DNA of 64,000 bases from an uncultured Clostridia bacterium (GCA_944384995.1 CALWVN010000001.1:399185-463184), one strand, 5' to 3'. Shown: positions 8,127 through 16,995, numbered from the stretch's first letter. Program-made: numbers and translations. The notes: generated by a model not told the origin, from the letters alone.

Positions 8127-9041
8127 TCAGCCGCCGAGCGCGATCATGGCGTCAATGCACACACGCGCTTTGCGGATCGTTTCGTCGTCGAGCACGATCT
8201 CCTCCCCGCCATTTCCTGCCACAGCGTTGTAGACATCGGTAAGCGTCGACAGCTTCATGTCGGGGCAGATCAGTTTTTTGGAAAGCGGATAGAAACGCTT
8301 GTCCGAACACGCATAGGAAAGGTGCTCGGCAATGCTCATTTCCGTGCCGATGATGAATTCGCGGCTGTCGCTCTTTTTTGCATACTCCATAATGCCCGCC
8401 GTCGAGCCGACATAATCGGCGTGGCGCACGACCTCCGGCTTGCATTCCGGATGCACAAGCAAAAGCGCGTTCGGATAGCGCTTTTTTGCATCGATCGCTT
8501 CCTGCTCGCAAACGGCCGTATGGATCGGGCAGCCGCCCTGCAAAAGACGTATATTTTTCTCGGGCACTTGTGCCTGCACGAAGCTACCGAGGTTGCAATC
8601 AGGGATGAACAAAATGTCCTTCTGCGGCATCTGTTTGACGATCTTGACCGCAGACGAAGAAGTCACGCACACATCACAGACGGTTTTGAGCGCGGCGGTG
8701 GTATTGATATACGCCACAACTGCGCAGCCGGGCGTTTCGGCACGGGCGGCCTCGATCATGGCTTTATCCATTTGCTCCGCCATGGGACAGCCCGCATCTG
8801 GGTGCGAAAGCAATACGGTTTTTTCAGGAGATAATATTTTGACGGTTTCCGCCATAAAGCGCACACCGACCATCAGCACGGTTTTCTGCGGCGCACTTTT
8901 CGCATGAACGGAAAGCGCGTAGCTGTCCCCTGAAAAATCGGCAACCTCCAAAATCTCATGCGCCGTATAGCTGTGTGCAAGAATGCAGACATCCTTTTCT
9001 TTTTTTAAGCGCAGAATCTCTTCCTGTAAATCACGGATCAT
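8127..9041 (-). CDS. nadA: Quinolinate synthase A
   Basis: A 304-residue enzyme that condenses iminoaspartate with dihydroxyacetone phosphate to quinolinate in NAD synthesis, using a [4Fe-4S] cluster. The repeated family motifs are seen: HSYTAHEILEVADFSGDSY near residue 24, VCDVCVTSSSAV near 115, CPIHTAVCEQE near 175 and HPECKPEVV near 203, with a C-terminal cluster Cys in KKLICPDMK. nadB and nadC are not in this window; the neighbour is mnmA. A good promoter lies just upstream. Confidence 0.95.
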   Translation of the reverse strand: MIRDLQEEILRLKKEKDVCILAHSYTAHEILEVADFSGDSYALSVHAKSAPQKTVLMVGVRFMAETVKILSPEKTVLLSHPDAGCPMAEQMDKAMIEAARAETPGCAVVAYINTTAALKTVCDVCVTSSSAVKIVKQMPQKDILFIPDCNLGSFVQAQVPEKNIRLLQGGCPIHTAVCEQEAIDAKKRYPNALLLVHPECKPEVVRHADYVGSTAGIMEYAKKSDSREFIIGTEMSIAEHLSYACSDKRFYPLSKKLICPDMKLSTLTDVYNAVAGNGGEEIVLDDETIRKARVCIDAMIALGG

Positions 9042-9074
9042 ATTGTATGCCCCTTTACCTTTGGATTCCTATCC

Positions 9075-9103
9075 ATCATACGAGAAACCGCGCAAAAAAT
9101 CAA
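9075..9103 (-). promoter_or_regulatory. Promoter of nadA-mnmA
   Basis: On the minus strand TTGATT (9103-9098), 17 bases, TATGAT (9080-9075), about 34 bases before the nadA ATG. Confidence 0.7.
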
Positions 9104-9121
9104 GTGCGTAATTTTTGCCTG

Positions 9122-9157
9122 TAAAAAATACAGACCGCCCGCATGCGGACGGCCTGT
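9122..9157 (-). terminator. Terminator of the tailed GPH transporter gene
   Basis: Stem ACAGACCGCCCGC / GCGGACGGCCTGT (two G-U type mismatches) around a 2-base loop, followed on the minus strand by TATTTTTT. It sits 15 bases beyond the stop at 9173. Confidence 0.8.
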
Positions 9158-9172
9158 AACGTCGGTTTGATC

Positions 9173-11647
9173 TTACGCCTGTGCGCTTGCCGTTTCGGCT
9201 TTGATCGCACGATAACGCGCTTCGAGCTCACCGAAGTGCGTATAATTCTCCGCCTGCTTAAGCAAGCGTTCAGCGTCCATATACGGCTTGGCAACGCGGT
9301 TGTAGTCCGCTTGCTTGTCAAGCTCCGCACGGATCTGCTTATTCAGGACCTTAATTTTGGCTTTAAGCGCCCGAAGCTCTTCCTGCACCGCTTTTTTGCC
9401 GGCCTTATCCTTTTTCTCGCCGACTTCAAACAGACGCTTGTAAAGCGCGTCTTCCTGCTTGTCATACGATTTTTCTGTTTCAAGCAATGCTTTCAGCGGT
9501 GCCTCGTCGGGAACAAGGATCGCCTTGCCGTTCGGATAATATTTATCGAGATATTTACGTGCCGTCAGACGTGTACGGCAGAAATGCACGCGATATTTGC
9601 GGAATTCCTTTTCGTCTTCGGTCTTGTTCGGCAGGGCCTTCGCCGCGCGCAGATCGGCGCGCAGGTCGGAAATCTTTGTCTCACGAAGTCCCGAAAGCCC
9701 GGCGCTGTAAACCATTTGCGCATCGGCAAGCTCCTGTTTGCCGAGCTCGCTTTCAAAACGGGACATTTCTTTTAATACGAAGGGCGCAAGCTGGATCTCC
9801 AAATTGCGGGCGATCTTGGCTTTCCGCGCTTTTTTCGCCGTGGAAACCGCTGCCTTGTCCTTCGCTTTCTTTGCTGCTTTGATCTCGTCTTTCGTGACCT
9901 TTTCAACCTCTTCATTAATCAGCTTCTTAGCGGAATCGACCATTTCGACAATCTCGACAAGATTGTCGTCGCTTAAGGTATTGTTGCCGAAGTCCTCAAA
10001 GAATGCACGAATCTTCAAAACCTTGACCATGCCCTGCTGCTTAAGCTCAGTCAAATCGTAGAAGAAGTACGGCAGCACGTTGATAAATGCACCGGCGATA
10101 GAGGCAATGATCAGCACGCCGCAGACGGTTTGCAGCACGTCGCCGTCGTACAAGGCGAAATATGCAGTGCTGGAGCTGGACGCGTCCGCGATCACATCTT
10201 TGACGACATTGCCGTTACGAAGAACTTTATTCATAACGTCCGGATCATTGAGCACGCGCGAGGCAGTCGCCTCATTGATGCCGAAGCGGTCATACAGGAG
10301 GTTGACGATGCCGCTGCTCGCAACGGTCACAAGGCCGCCTATGGCGGTGATGGTCGAGAACATACCGTCGATGCGCTCGCCGCTGACGTATTGCTGATAG
10401 TCGCGGATATCTGCGTTGATGGAAGGCGTCAAGATCTGCATAAAGGCGTTCATCAGGTTGTTCATCCAATAGCAAACGACCAACAGGATGAGCGGCACCC
10501 ATGTTGTGATCGCGCTGGTGTCAGCCCCCGTCATATCTATCGTGCGCACAACAGGGAGCATCAGCGCGATAAAGACAATGTTCATTACATTCGTGCCGAT
10601 CAGCACAATGCGTTTGCCCCAAAGGCGAATGAAAATGGGGGCAAGAAGCATACCCACAAGCCCTGCATTTTGGCAAATCAGCGTGATCACGGAATACACG
10701 GGTCCGCTGCAAATGCCGCCGTAGCTGTACAGCCAGCCGAGAACATTGGTCATGGATGTCTCAAGGAACCCGAGCCACGTTGCCATGGCAATGACCCAGA
10801 AATATTTGTTGCGCAGCACCTCGCGCAGCGAATCCATAAAGCGGATCTGGATGACGTGCGTTTTTGCCTGAACGATCTTTTCTTTGGTGTTCGCGTAAAC
10901 AACGATGCTCAAAATGACCGAAACGATCGCGACCGGCGGATAGATGTAACGGTACAGCCGGATGTCGTACAGGTTGTCATTGGTAAGAAGATTTGCGAAA
11001 ATCGGCATCGCAAGGCTCAAAATGGACGGGGCGAGCGAATAAACGACACCTTTGATCGTGGAAACATCCGCGCGTTCCTGCGTGTTCGGTGAAAGAACGT
11101 GGATCAGGTTGTCGTACGCTTCTGTAAAGAAGTAATAGAAGAAATTTTGTATGAAATTAAACAGAAGCACCAGCGCGCAGGTCACGACATACGCTTTTTC
11201 CTCACCGAATATCGTCCCTTCCCCGAACAGCGCGCCGAATTTGGCATACGGGAACCAGACAAAAAGAATGGTGACAATCGCGCTTGGGATACCCATCTTG
11301 ACGATATAAGGTCTGTACTTGCCCTCTTTGCTGCGCGTGTTGTCGATGATGTTCGCGCGAATACCCGACAGCGGGATATTTACGATCACCGAGATGAAAT
11401 ACATAATGTACACATGCAGCGGTTTGACCCCGAGCGTATTGCCGATCAGGACGTTCGTTGCGGACAGGATCATGTTCGTCGCCATAACGGCAAGGAACTT
11501 CACACCGATGCCGCCGCCCGCATAGGAGACGATCTCCTTATAGGGCATATAACGCCCTTCAGGGGGCTCGTTCCAGTGCGCTTTGACCGTACGCACCAGA
11601 TTGTTGACGGCGCTGATCTTGGAATTAGCGGTTGTTTTCTTTGCCAC
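9173..11647 (-). CDS. GPH-type MFS transporter with a long charged C-terminal tail
   Basis: An 824-residue protein. Residues 1-535 form a GPH-like transporter with about 12 helices, preceded by a short soluble N-terminus. Cation-site motifs are weak compared with the other GPH proteins here; the loop after helix 2 reads RANIIDNTRSKEGKYRPYIVK. Residues about 540-824 are an unusual cytoplasmic extension rich in Lys, Ala, Glu and Leu, with heptad-like helical runs (EEVEKVTKDEIKAAKKAK and ELRALKAKIKVLNKQI) suggesting coiled coil. Start is GTG with a gaggcgag ribosome site. It follows the sialidase gene by 63 bases and probably shares its transcript, so it may import sialylated or related glycans. 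That role is inference from context. Confidence 0.82.
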   Translation of the reverse strand: MAKKTTANSKISAVNNLVRTVKAHWNEPPEGRYMPYKEIVSYAGGGIGVKFLAVMATNMILSATNVLIGNTLGVKPLHVYIMYFISVIVNIPLSGIRANIIDNTRSKEGKYRPYIVKMGIPSAIVTILFVWFPYAKFGALFGEGTIFGEEKAYVVTCALVLLFNFIQNFFYYFFTEAYDNLIHVLSPNTQERADVSTIKGVVYSLAPSILSLAMPIFANLLTNDNLYDIRLYRYIYPPVAIVSVILSIVVYANTKEKIVQAKTHVIQIRFMDSLREVLRNKYFWVIAMATWLGFLETSMTNVLGWLYSYGGICSGPVYSVITLICQNAGLVGMLLAPIFIRLWGKRIVLIGTNVMNIVFIALMLPVVRTIDMTGADTSAITTWVPLILLVVCYWMNNLMNAFMQILTPSINADIRDYQQYVSGERIDGMFSTITAIGGLVTVASSGIVNLLYDRFGINEATASRVLNDPDVMNKVLRNGNVVKDVIADASSSSTAYFALYDGDVLQTVCGVLIIASIAGAFINVLPYFFYDLTELKQQGMVKVLKIRAFFEDFGNNTLSDDNLVEIVEMVDSAKKLINEEVEKVTKDEIKAAKKAKDKAAVSTAKKARKAKIARNLEIQLAPFVLKEMSRFESELGKQELADAQMVYSAGLSGLRETKISDLRADLRAAKALPNKTEDEKEFRKYRVHFCRTRLTARKYLDKYYPNGKAILVPDEAPLKALLETEKSYDKQEDALYKRLFEVGEKKDKAGKKAVQEELRALKAKIKVLNKQIRAELDKQADYNRVAKPYMDAERLLKQAENYTHFGELEARYRAIKAETASAQA

Positions 11648-11710
11648 GTTCTCGCCTCTTTTTTATGTAATTTATCCTTTATATAGGTCTTTTCACACGC
11701 AAAAGACCGC

Positions 11711-13009
11711 TTATCCTTCTTTGATCCAATCTACCGAAAAAGAGGCAAATCGGATCTCACGGCATTTGGTATCGGGCTCAAACAGCGCACCGATATTGCC
11801 GTCGGGCAACTGCGTCATGCAGCTGTATACAAACGATCCGGGCTTTAACAGCCGGCTGTACGGGAAGGTCTCGCCGTCATCCTCGGAGAGCCGCACCGTA
11901 CCTTCTGCACGGTCGCGGCGGTCGGCGGGATTCAAGAAAACGACCGTCGGTTTTTCGGTACCCTGCAATTTCAGCACCGACATCTGGCAGACGGGCTGCG
12001 GCAGGGCGTCGTCCCAAGTGAAGTTTTCCCAGCTTTCGCCGCCGTTTTTGCTGTATGCCACGGCGGTGCTGTGCCGTGGGTCGTGGTTGCGCATAAACAA
12101 TTTCAGCGTACCGTCTTCCTGCTCGATAAGCTGGGATTCGGTCAGCATATCCTTGGATTTGACCGTGCGGCAGTCCGCCCGCGCGCCGTCTATCTCCCGC
12201 GTGTTGTTGGGGCTTTCACCCAAACGCCACGTCTTGCCGCCGTCGTCGCTGTATATAACCGTGCAGGAAAGCCGCAACGGGAACTTGCGCGTACCGAAAT
12301 AGATCGGGAACACCACGCGCCCCTTATGCGCGCCATGTTCCAGCACCACGCCGCGCCCGGGGCCCGGGCCGATAAAGCTCATATACGGCAGCTTGACCTG
12401 CCGGTTCAAGGATACGGGCTTTGACCAGGTCAGCCCGTCGTCGTCGCTGTAGCAAAGCATCAAATAAGAGGTGCTCTCTTCCTTAAAAGCGCCGCCCGTA
12501 TACAGGTTGCCGCGTTTTTTACCGTTTTTGAGAATGTCGCCGTCGGGTGTGACCGTATAGGGCGTTTCCGTGCCCGATTCCGTCACGAGTCGATCCCCGC
12601 GCCAGAGGTAACGGCGCGCCCTGCCCCTGACGAACCGTGCGCCGTCGGGCGTTTCCCCGACGCTCAGACGGCTGTTGCGGATGCCGACGCGCGCAGGCGT
12701 ATGCGAATATAAAAGCAAGATCCTGCCCGATTCCGGGAGATACGCCATCACAGGGTCGATCGCCGCAGAAGAACGCATCTGTTTTGTGCCGTGCTCGGCA
12801 ACGGCGACGATATATTCCCCCCACGTCTTGCCGCTGTCCGTACTGCGGCGCACAACCTTGTCGATGCGGTTGGGATTGTCCATCCCCGAACACACACGCG
12901 CATCTGCGCAGGCCACGACCACACCGTTTTTTGTGGTAATCATAGACGGAATGCGGTAATACGGCGCAGGTCCCCCTGAATCAGGACCGAATACGGTTTG
13001 AAACTCCAC
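11711..13009 (-). CDS. Exo-alpha-sialidase (GH33-type), no signal peptide
   Basis: A 432-residue six-bladed propeller enzyme. The YRIPS motif near residue 18 supplies the first arginine of the catalytic triad, and ADARV with a downstream Asp gives the acid/base region. Asp boxes follow: STDSGKTW, SDDDGLTW, SDDGGKTW, SKNGGESW and SEDDGETF. TESQLIEQEDG holds the expected catalytic Glu, and FVYSCMTQLPDG carries the likely nucleophile Tyr. The active site therefore seems complete. There is no signal peptide, so it should act in the cytoplasm on imported sialosides. Start is GTG with gggagg upstream. It is the first gene of a pair with the tailed GPH transporter. Confidence 0.88.
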   Translation of the reverse strand: MEFQTVFGPDSGGPAPYYRIPSMITTKNGVVVACADARVCSGMDNPNRIDKVVRRSTDSGKTWGEYIVAVAEHGTKQMRSSAAIDPVMAYLPESGRILLLYSHTPARVGIRNSRLSVGETPDGARFVRGRARRYLWRGDRLVTESGTETPYTVTPDGDILKNGKKRGNLYTGGAFKEESTSYLMLCYSDDDGLTWSKPVSLNRQVKLPYMSFIGPGPGRGVVLEHGAHKGRVVFPIYFGTRKFPLRLSCTVIYSDDGGKTWRLGESPNNTREIDGARADCRTVKSKDMLTESQLIEQEDGTLKLFMRNHDPRHSTAVAYSKNGGESWENFTWDDALPQPVCQMSVLKLQGTEKPTVVFLNPADRRDRAEGTVRLSEDDGETFPYSRLLKPGSFVYSCMTQLPDGNIGALFEPDTKCREIRFASFSVDWIKEG

Positions 13010-13059
13010 AGGCTCCTCCCTTTTTCCATATATAACAGGAACATATATATAGTTATATT

Positions 13060-13088
13060 AATATACCATATTTGCCTCTGCTTTGCAA
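13060..13088 (-). promoter_or_regulatory. Probable promoter of the sialidase-transporter pair
   Basis: On the minus strand TTGCAA (13088-13083), 17 bases, TATATT (13065-13060), about 50 bases before the GTG. The surrounding sequence is very AT-rich. Confidence 0.55.
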
Positions 13089-13170
13089 GAATTTCAGAGA
13101 ATTTAACGGTCAAAAACCGTTTTCGGCGTTTTAACACTTTTGTAATAATATTATAAATTGGTTACAAACC

Positions 13171-13198
13171 TTGTTTTTTTGCGAAATCCATATATAAT
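13171..13198 (+). promoter_or_regulatory. Promoter of the O-antigen-ligase-like gene
   Basis: TTGTTT (13171-13176), 16 bases, TATAAT (13193-13198), 58 bases before the ATG at 13257. It is divergent from the sialidase promoter. Confidence 0.6.
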
Positions 13199-13256
13199 AT
13201 AAGGCAGTCGCGCGCATCTTGTTTTTGCGCGCCAACCTATATTTGAGGATGAGTGT

Positions 13257-14708
13257 ATGAATCGAACGTTGTTTATGGAAAAGCTCGGGCGTATGCGCGA
13301 GCTGATGATAACGGGTCGATATATGATGCTGCTGTTTGCTGTGGCAGCAGTCTTTGCCATTTTTGAATGGAACGTGCTCGGGGTTTTGGTATTAGCCTGT
13401 ATCGTCGGTGCAACGCTTGTGATCTGTGACGATCTGCTTGCCACGTTCATGCCGTTCATGCTGGTTTGTCTTGTCGCTTCCAAATGCTACAATTCTTACA
13501 GTATCTTTATCCAGTACGTGCCACTCGGCATCGTACTGATTGTTTGCCTGATCCTGCATTTCGTTTTGTATCGGAAAAAGCTCTCCTTTAAAGGCTCGCT
13601 GACAGGTTCCATGCTGTTTGTCTCCGTTGCGGTAACGCTCGGCGGCATCGGCTTTATTTCCAAAGAAGAATATTTCAGCGGAGTCTCGCTGTTTAACATC
13701 TGCGCGCTGGGCTTTGGCATGGTGCTGCTGTATGGCATTTTTTACACGCACCTGACCGTGCGCAAAAGCTATTCCTTAATCGAAAAGGTCACGCTCATCA
13801 TGGTGATCTCCGGCTGCTTTGCGAGCCTTGTTACCATTGCGTTTTATATGGTCAACATCAACGAAGTGCTGGAAACGCGCACCCTTTTGTATATGCAGTG
13901 GCGCAACAACTACTCGACCTTTTTAATGCTTTGCATCCCGTTTGCGTTTCTGCGCGGCAACAAGCAGCCGTACTCCATCGTGCTCGGCTTTGTATTTTAT
14001 TTCTGTATTTTGCTGACCGGTTCGCGCGGAGGGATGGTCTTCGGCGCGGTGGAAATGCTCATGTGCTGCGCACTGTTTATCCTGTATGACCGCAGACGGC
14101 GGCTGACTTATATTACGATCTGTGTTTGCATCGTTTTTGCACTTCTGATTTTTTCCAGCGAATTTATCAGCTTTTTCGGCTCCACGATCGACCGGCTTTT
14201 GTCTGCGATCAACGGCGTGCTCATCGGCGAGCAGCAGGAAGTGCGGTACTACCAATACATGCGCGGGATCGGGGATTTTCTGGAGCATCCCATTTTCGGC
14301 ACGGGCATCGGGTACATGGGCAACCGCGACGTGTACGCCGGGGCGGATTTCTCCATTGCGTGGTACCACTGCGCGCCCATCCAGATCGCGGCGAGCTTCG
14401 GGATCGTCGGCATTGCGGCGTATTCGTATCAATTTATTCGGCGCATGATCCTGCTTTGGAAAAAGCCTACGATGTTCAATATGACGGTATTTCTCTCCTA
14501 TGTCAGTTTGGAGCTGATGTCGCTGGTCAACCCCGGCATTTTCAGCCCGATCCCCTATCTGCTGATCGTCACGATGTTCTTTGCCATCGTCGAACGCTGC
14601 AACGAAGGCGAGCCGCAGGAAACCATTTCAACCGGCACGCCGAAAGAAAACAGCGATAGCAAAGATGAACAGCAGGAACATAAGCAGGAACCCGTTGAGA
14701 TCGCCTGA
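13257..14708 (+). CDS. O-antigen ligase/polymerase-like membrane protein (Wzy_C type)
   Basis: A 483-residue protein with ten or more transmembrane helices and a hydrophilic, Glu/Gln-rich C-terminus. A large outside loop near residues 320-370 contains GTGIGYMGNRDVYAG, the kind of glycine-rich motif and downstream His (IAWYHCAP) seen in the O-antigen ligase/Wzy_C superfamily, and LTGSRGGM near 240 matches the family's conserved Arg region. Such proteins transfer or polymerise lipid-linked glycans outside the membrane. No other polysaccharide genes are nearby, so the substrate is unclear. It has its own promoter and terminator. Confidence 0.75.
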   Translation: MNRTLFMEKLGRMRELMITGRYMMLLFAVAAVFAIFEWNVLGVLVLACIVGATLVICDDLLATFMPFMLVCLVASKCYNSYSIFIQYVPLGIVLIVCLILHFVLYRKKLSFKGSLTGSMLFVSVAVTLGGIGFISKEEYFSGVSLFNICALGFGMVLLYGIFYTHLTVRKSYSLIEKVTLIMVISGCFASLVTIAFYMVNINEVLETRTLLYMQWRNNYSTFLMLCIPFAFLRGNKQPYSIVLGFVFYFCILLTGSRGGMVFGAVEMLMCCALFILYDRRRRLTYITICVCIVFALLIFSSEFISFFGSTIDRLLSAINGVLIGEQQEVRYYQYMRGIGDFLEHPIFGTGIGYMGNRDVYAGADFSIAWYHCAPIQIAASFGIVGIAAYSYQFIRRMILLWKKPTMFNMTVFLSYVSLELMSLVNPGIFSPIPYLLIVTMFFAIVERCNEGEPQETISTGTPKENSDSKDEQQEHKQEPVEIA

Positions 14709-14722
14709 ATATTTACAACGAC

Positions 14723-14760
14723 ACAGCCGACTGCCGGATCTGCGCAGCCGGCTGTTTTTC
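14723..14760 (+). terminator. Terminator of the O-antigen-ligase-like gene
   Basis: Stem ACAGCCGACTGC / GCAGCCGGCTGT with one mismatch, then TTTTTC, 14 bases past the stop codon. Confidence 0.8.
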
Positions 14761-14780
14761 TGTACTGCCCGGTTTTGAAA

Positions 14781-14809
14781 TTGCGCTTTCGCATGCGATG
14801 TGTTACAAT
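14781..14809 (+). promoter_or_regulatory. Promoter of the Cof-type phosphatase gene
   Basis: TTGCGC (14781-14786), 17 bases, TACAAT (14804-14809), 28 bases upstream of the ATG at 14838. Its position shows that ATG codons further upstream cannot be the start. Confidence 0.65.
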
Positions 14810-14837
14810 ATGTGCATCTGAAAAAATGAGGGAGCCC

Positions 14838-15668
14838 ATGAAAACACTATATTTAACGGATCTGGACGGTACGCTGCTCGGCTCCGACGGCAAGGTCTCG
14901 AAGGAAAGCGCGCGCATCATAAACAGGCTTGCAAAGGAAGGTCTTCTTCTCTCCGTTGCGACGGCACGCACTTTTATGACGGCAGGCACGCTTGTGGAGT
15001 CTCTCGACCTGCGTGCCCCTGCTGTGCTCAACAACGGCGTGTTTTTGTATGATTTACAGCAAAAAAAGGTGCTCGCCTATCATGCGATCGAACCTTCGTC
15101 GTTGACCGAAGCGCTCCAAGCTTTTAAACGGCACAACAAGGCGCCGCAGCTGTTTTTATACGGCGACGACGGGCTTTTATCCATCCATTTTACCGAGCAC
15201 AGACTTCAAGTCCAAAAGGATTTTTACGAAGCGCGCAAGGACAGCTTTCAGGGACGGTTTCGGCGCGTGGAAAAGCTCGAAGTCCCGCGCGGACAGCACG
15301 CGACCTATCTTAGTTTGGTAGACACGCGAGAAGATCTGCTGCCCGTTACAAAGGAGCTGCAAAGGATCGACGGGATCTCCTTTTCGTTCTATGCGGACAG
15401 CTATTCGCCGTATTGGTTTTTGGAGGTCTATTCCGAAAAAGCGGGCAAGGGCAGCGCGGCGCTGGAGGCAAAACGCCTGTGCGGTGCAGAGCGCTTGGTC
15501 GTATTTGGGGACAATTTCAATGATCTGCCCATGTTCGCCTGCGCCGACGAAAAATACGCGGTGCAAAACGCCGAGGACGAGCTCAAAGCGGCGGCAGACG
15601 GCGTGATCGGCAGCTGTGACGCCGACGGCGTGGCGAAATTTCTCGCGAGACATTTTGGCGCGACGTAA
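14838..15668 (+). CDS. Cof-type HAD-IIB hydrolase
   Basis: A 276-residue sugar-phosphate-type phosphatase of the haloacid dehalogenase superfamily. Motif I is DLDGTLLGSDG at residues 7-17 (two catalytic Asp). Motif II is SVATARTF near 42, motif III a Lys in KAGKGSAALEAK near 210, and motif IV is FGDNFNDLPMF near 232. The length is normal for Cof proteins. The ATG at 14838 follows gagggag and lies just downstream of a clear promoter; an in-frame ATG at 14775 lies upstream of that promoter and is rejected. The substrate is unknown. Confidence 0.88.
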   Translation: MKTLYLTDLDGTLLGSDGKVSKESARIINRLAKEGLLLSVATARTFMTAGTLVESLDLRAPAVLNNGVFLYDLQQKKVLAYHAIEPSSLTEALQAFKRHNKAPQLFLYGDDGLLSIHFTEHRLQVQKDFYEARKDSFQGRFRRVEKLEVPRGQHATYLSLVDTREDLLPVTKELQRIDGISFSFYADSYSPYWFLEVYSEKAGKGSAALEAKRLCGAERLVVFGDNFNDLPMFACADEKYAVQNAEDELKAAADGVIGSCDADGVAKFLARHFGAT

Positions 15669-15735
15669 AGATTTGTTTTACCGCACTAAATCTGCAAATG
15701 CAGAGTGGAATTTCTGAAATTTATAAAAATTAGCA

Positions 15736-15764
15736 TTGACAAATGCGCTTTTCAATGCTATTAT
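15736..15764 (+). promoter_or_regulatory. Consensus promoter of tRNA-Leu
   Basis: TTGACA (15736-15741), exactly 17 bases, TATTAT (15759-15764), 37 bases before the tRNA 5' end. Confidence 0.85.
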
Positions 15765-15801
15765 ATTCGAGCACGCGGAAAAACCGCTTTGTGCTCAATA
15801 T

Positions 15802-15888
15802 GCGGATATGGCGGAATTGGCAGACGCGCTAGATTCAGGTTCTAGTCGGGGCAACTCGGTGGAGGTTCAAGTCCTCTTATCCGCACCA
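15802..15888 (+). tRNA. tRNA-Leu (anticodon CAG), CCA encoded
   Basis: The 87-base gene folds as a class II tRNA with a long variable arm. Acceptor strands are GCGGATA / TATCCGC, with discriminator A and an encoded CCA end. The anticodon stem CTAGA / TCTAG closes a TTCAGGT loop, giving anticodon CAG (codon CTG). The T arm contains GGTTCAAGTCC. Confidence 0.96.
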
Positions 15889-15927
15889 AACCTGCGGGGT
15901 GCGCTACATGCGCTCCGCAGGTTTTTC
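15889..15927 (+). terminator. Terminator after tRNA-Leu
   Basis: Stem AACCTGCGG / CCGCAGGTT with an inner GCGC / GCGC pair, then TTTTTCTT. It begins directly after the CCA end. Confidence 0.85.
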
Positions 15928-15965
15928 TTATTCTTTTTGTCTCGGGAATCTTTTCGGGTGAGTTT

Positions 15966-16559
15966 ATGCGAAGAAGCAAACTGAAAATTTGGGCAGTTGT
16001 TTTTGCCGTGCTTTTGGCTTTCAGCGTTGTCTCGATCACAGCGGAGCTTTTCGGGCTTTCCGTCTGCTTTTTCGGCACGCCGCTGCACGCATGGCTGGCA
16101 CTGCCGTTTTGCGTGGGCAGCGTGGGGCTGACGACCTGCCTTGTGATCTGGCTGAAACGGCGCAAGCGCGCGGGTGACCGCCTTTTACACACTGCTTTAC
16201 AAGTTGTTTTATGCGTGCTGTGTACGATCTCGGTACTGGTCGCCGCTGCCGCCGCCGTATTGACGCACATTTCCTATTCCGACAGCGACGTTTCCGGCGA
16301 CGGGGCACACAAAGCGTTTTTGGAGACAGACGAGACCTCCGGTGAACCGACGGTACATATCTATAAGCGGTACTCCCCCTTCTTCGTTTCCTACCGAAAC
16401 GCCGCCACGCTGTATGGCTTTTACGGCGATACGGAAGAGATCATATACGTTTGGGAGGGCACCTATTGTGAGGTGCAATATCCCGGGTTTTCGGAAGATG
16501 CGGAAAGCGATGCGGATCTCGGCACGCTTACGAGACGAATCTATTACAACGTTTCATAG
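15966..16559 (+). CDS. Hypothetical membrane protein, three helices and a C-terminal exported domain
   Basis: A 197-residue protein I do not recognise. Hydrophobic segments lie at about residues 5-32, 40-60 and 72-98. A soluble domain of about 100 residues follows, with short beta-like stretches (TVHIYKRYSPFFVSYRNAA and EEIIYVWEGTYCEV). Start ATG follows gggtga. It stands alone between the tRNA-Leu terminator and a two-way terminator shared with thioredoxin; no clear promoter of its own is visible, so it may rely on read-through from the tRNA. Confidence 0.6.
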   Translation: MRRSKLKIWAVVFAVLLAFSVVSITAELFGLSVCFFGTPLHAWLALPFCVGSVGLTTCLVIWLKRRKRAGDRLLHTALQVVLCVLCTISVLVAAAAAVLTHISYSDSDVSGDGAHKAFLETDETSGEPTVHIYKRYSPFFVSYRNAATLYGFYGDTEEIIYVWEGTYCEVQYPGFSEDAESDADLGTLTRRIYYNVS

Positions 16560-16575
16560 ATCAACGCAATCAAAA

Positions 16576-16611
16576 GACGCGGCATGCGGGGATTTCCCTG
16601 CATGCCGCGTC
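16576..16611. terminator. Shared hairpin between convergent genes
   Basis: Long stem GACGCGGCATGC / GCATGCCGCGTC with extra inner pairing sits between the plus-strand membrane protein (stop 16559) and trxA (minus strand, stop 16628). A-rich flanks make it plausible in both directions. Confidence 0.7.
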
Positions 16612-16627
16612 TGTCCTATTTTCAGAA

Positions 16628-16945
16628 TTACAGATTTTCGTCCAAAAACGCCTCGATGTCCTCGACTTCGCCGCCGCCCACGCGCCGTGCGATCTCCTTA
16701 CCGCCCTGTACGAGGACAAGTGTCGGGATGGAAAGGACACCGTACATGGCCGCAAGGTCGCCGGATTCATCCACATTGATCTTGCAGACCTTGACCGAAT
16801 CTGTCTTTTCGGCAAATGCCGCGAGCTCCCCGGCAAACACCTTGCAGGGCGCGCACCAATCCGCGTAAAAATCGATCAGCACCGGCAGTTCACTTTTTGA
16901 GATCTCCTGCTGAAAGTTATCCAGATTGACTTTTCTGATTTCCAT
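16628..16945 (-). CDS. trxA: Thioredoxin
   Basis: A 105-residue thioredoxin-fold protein of usual length. The redox site is WCAPC at about residues 30-34, where the usual Gly of WCGPC is Ala. The cis-Pro loop reads SIPTLVLVQGG near 75. It is a cytoplasmic disulfide reductant. It follows the flavodoxin-like reductase by 50 bases and may belong to the pyrB transcript. The strong aaggagt ribosome site supports the ATG chosen. Confidence 0.92.
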   Translation of the reverse strand: MEIRKVNLDNFQQEISKSELPVLIDFYADWCAPCKVFAGELAAFAEKTDSVKVCKINVDESGDLAAMYGVLSIPTLVLVQGGKEIARRVGGGEVEDIEAFLDENL

Positions 16946-16995
16946 GAAAACACTCCTTATCTTTAGGTAGAGACAATATACCGCCGCTTTTGGTT

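Noticed and set aside
9173-11647. The transporter tail as a PTS EIIA domain like that of LacS-type carriers
   Set aside because: The tail is helical and charged, without the beta-rich fold or the phosphorylatable His motif of EIIA.
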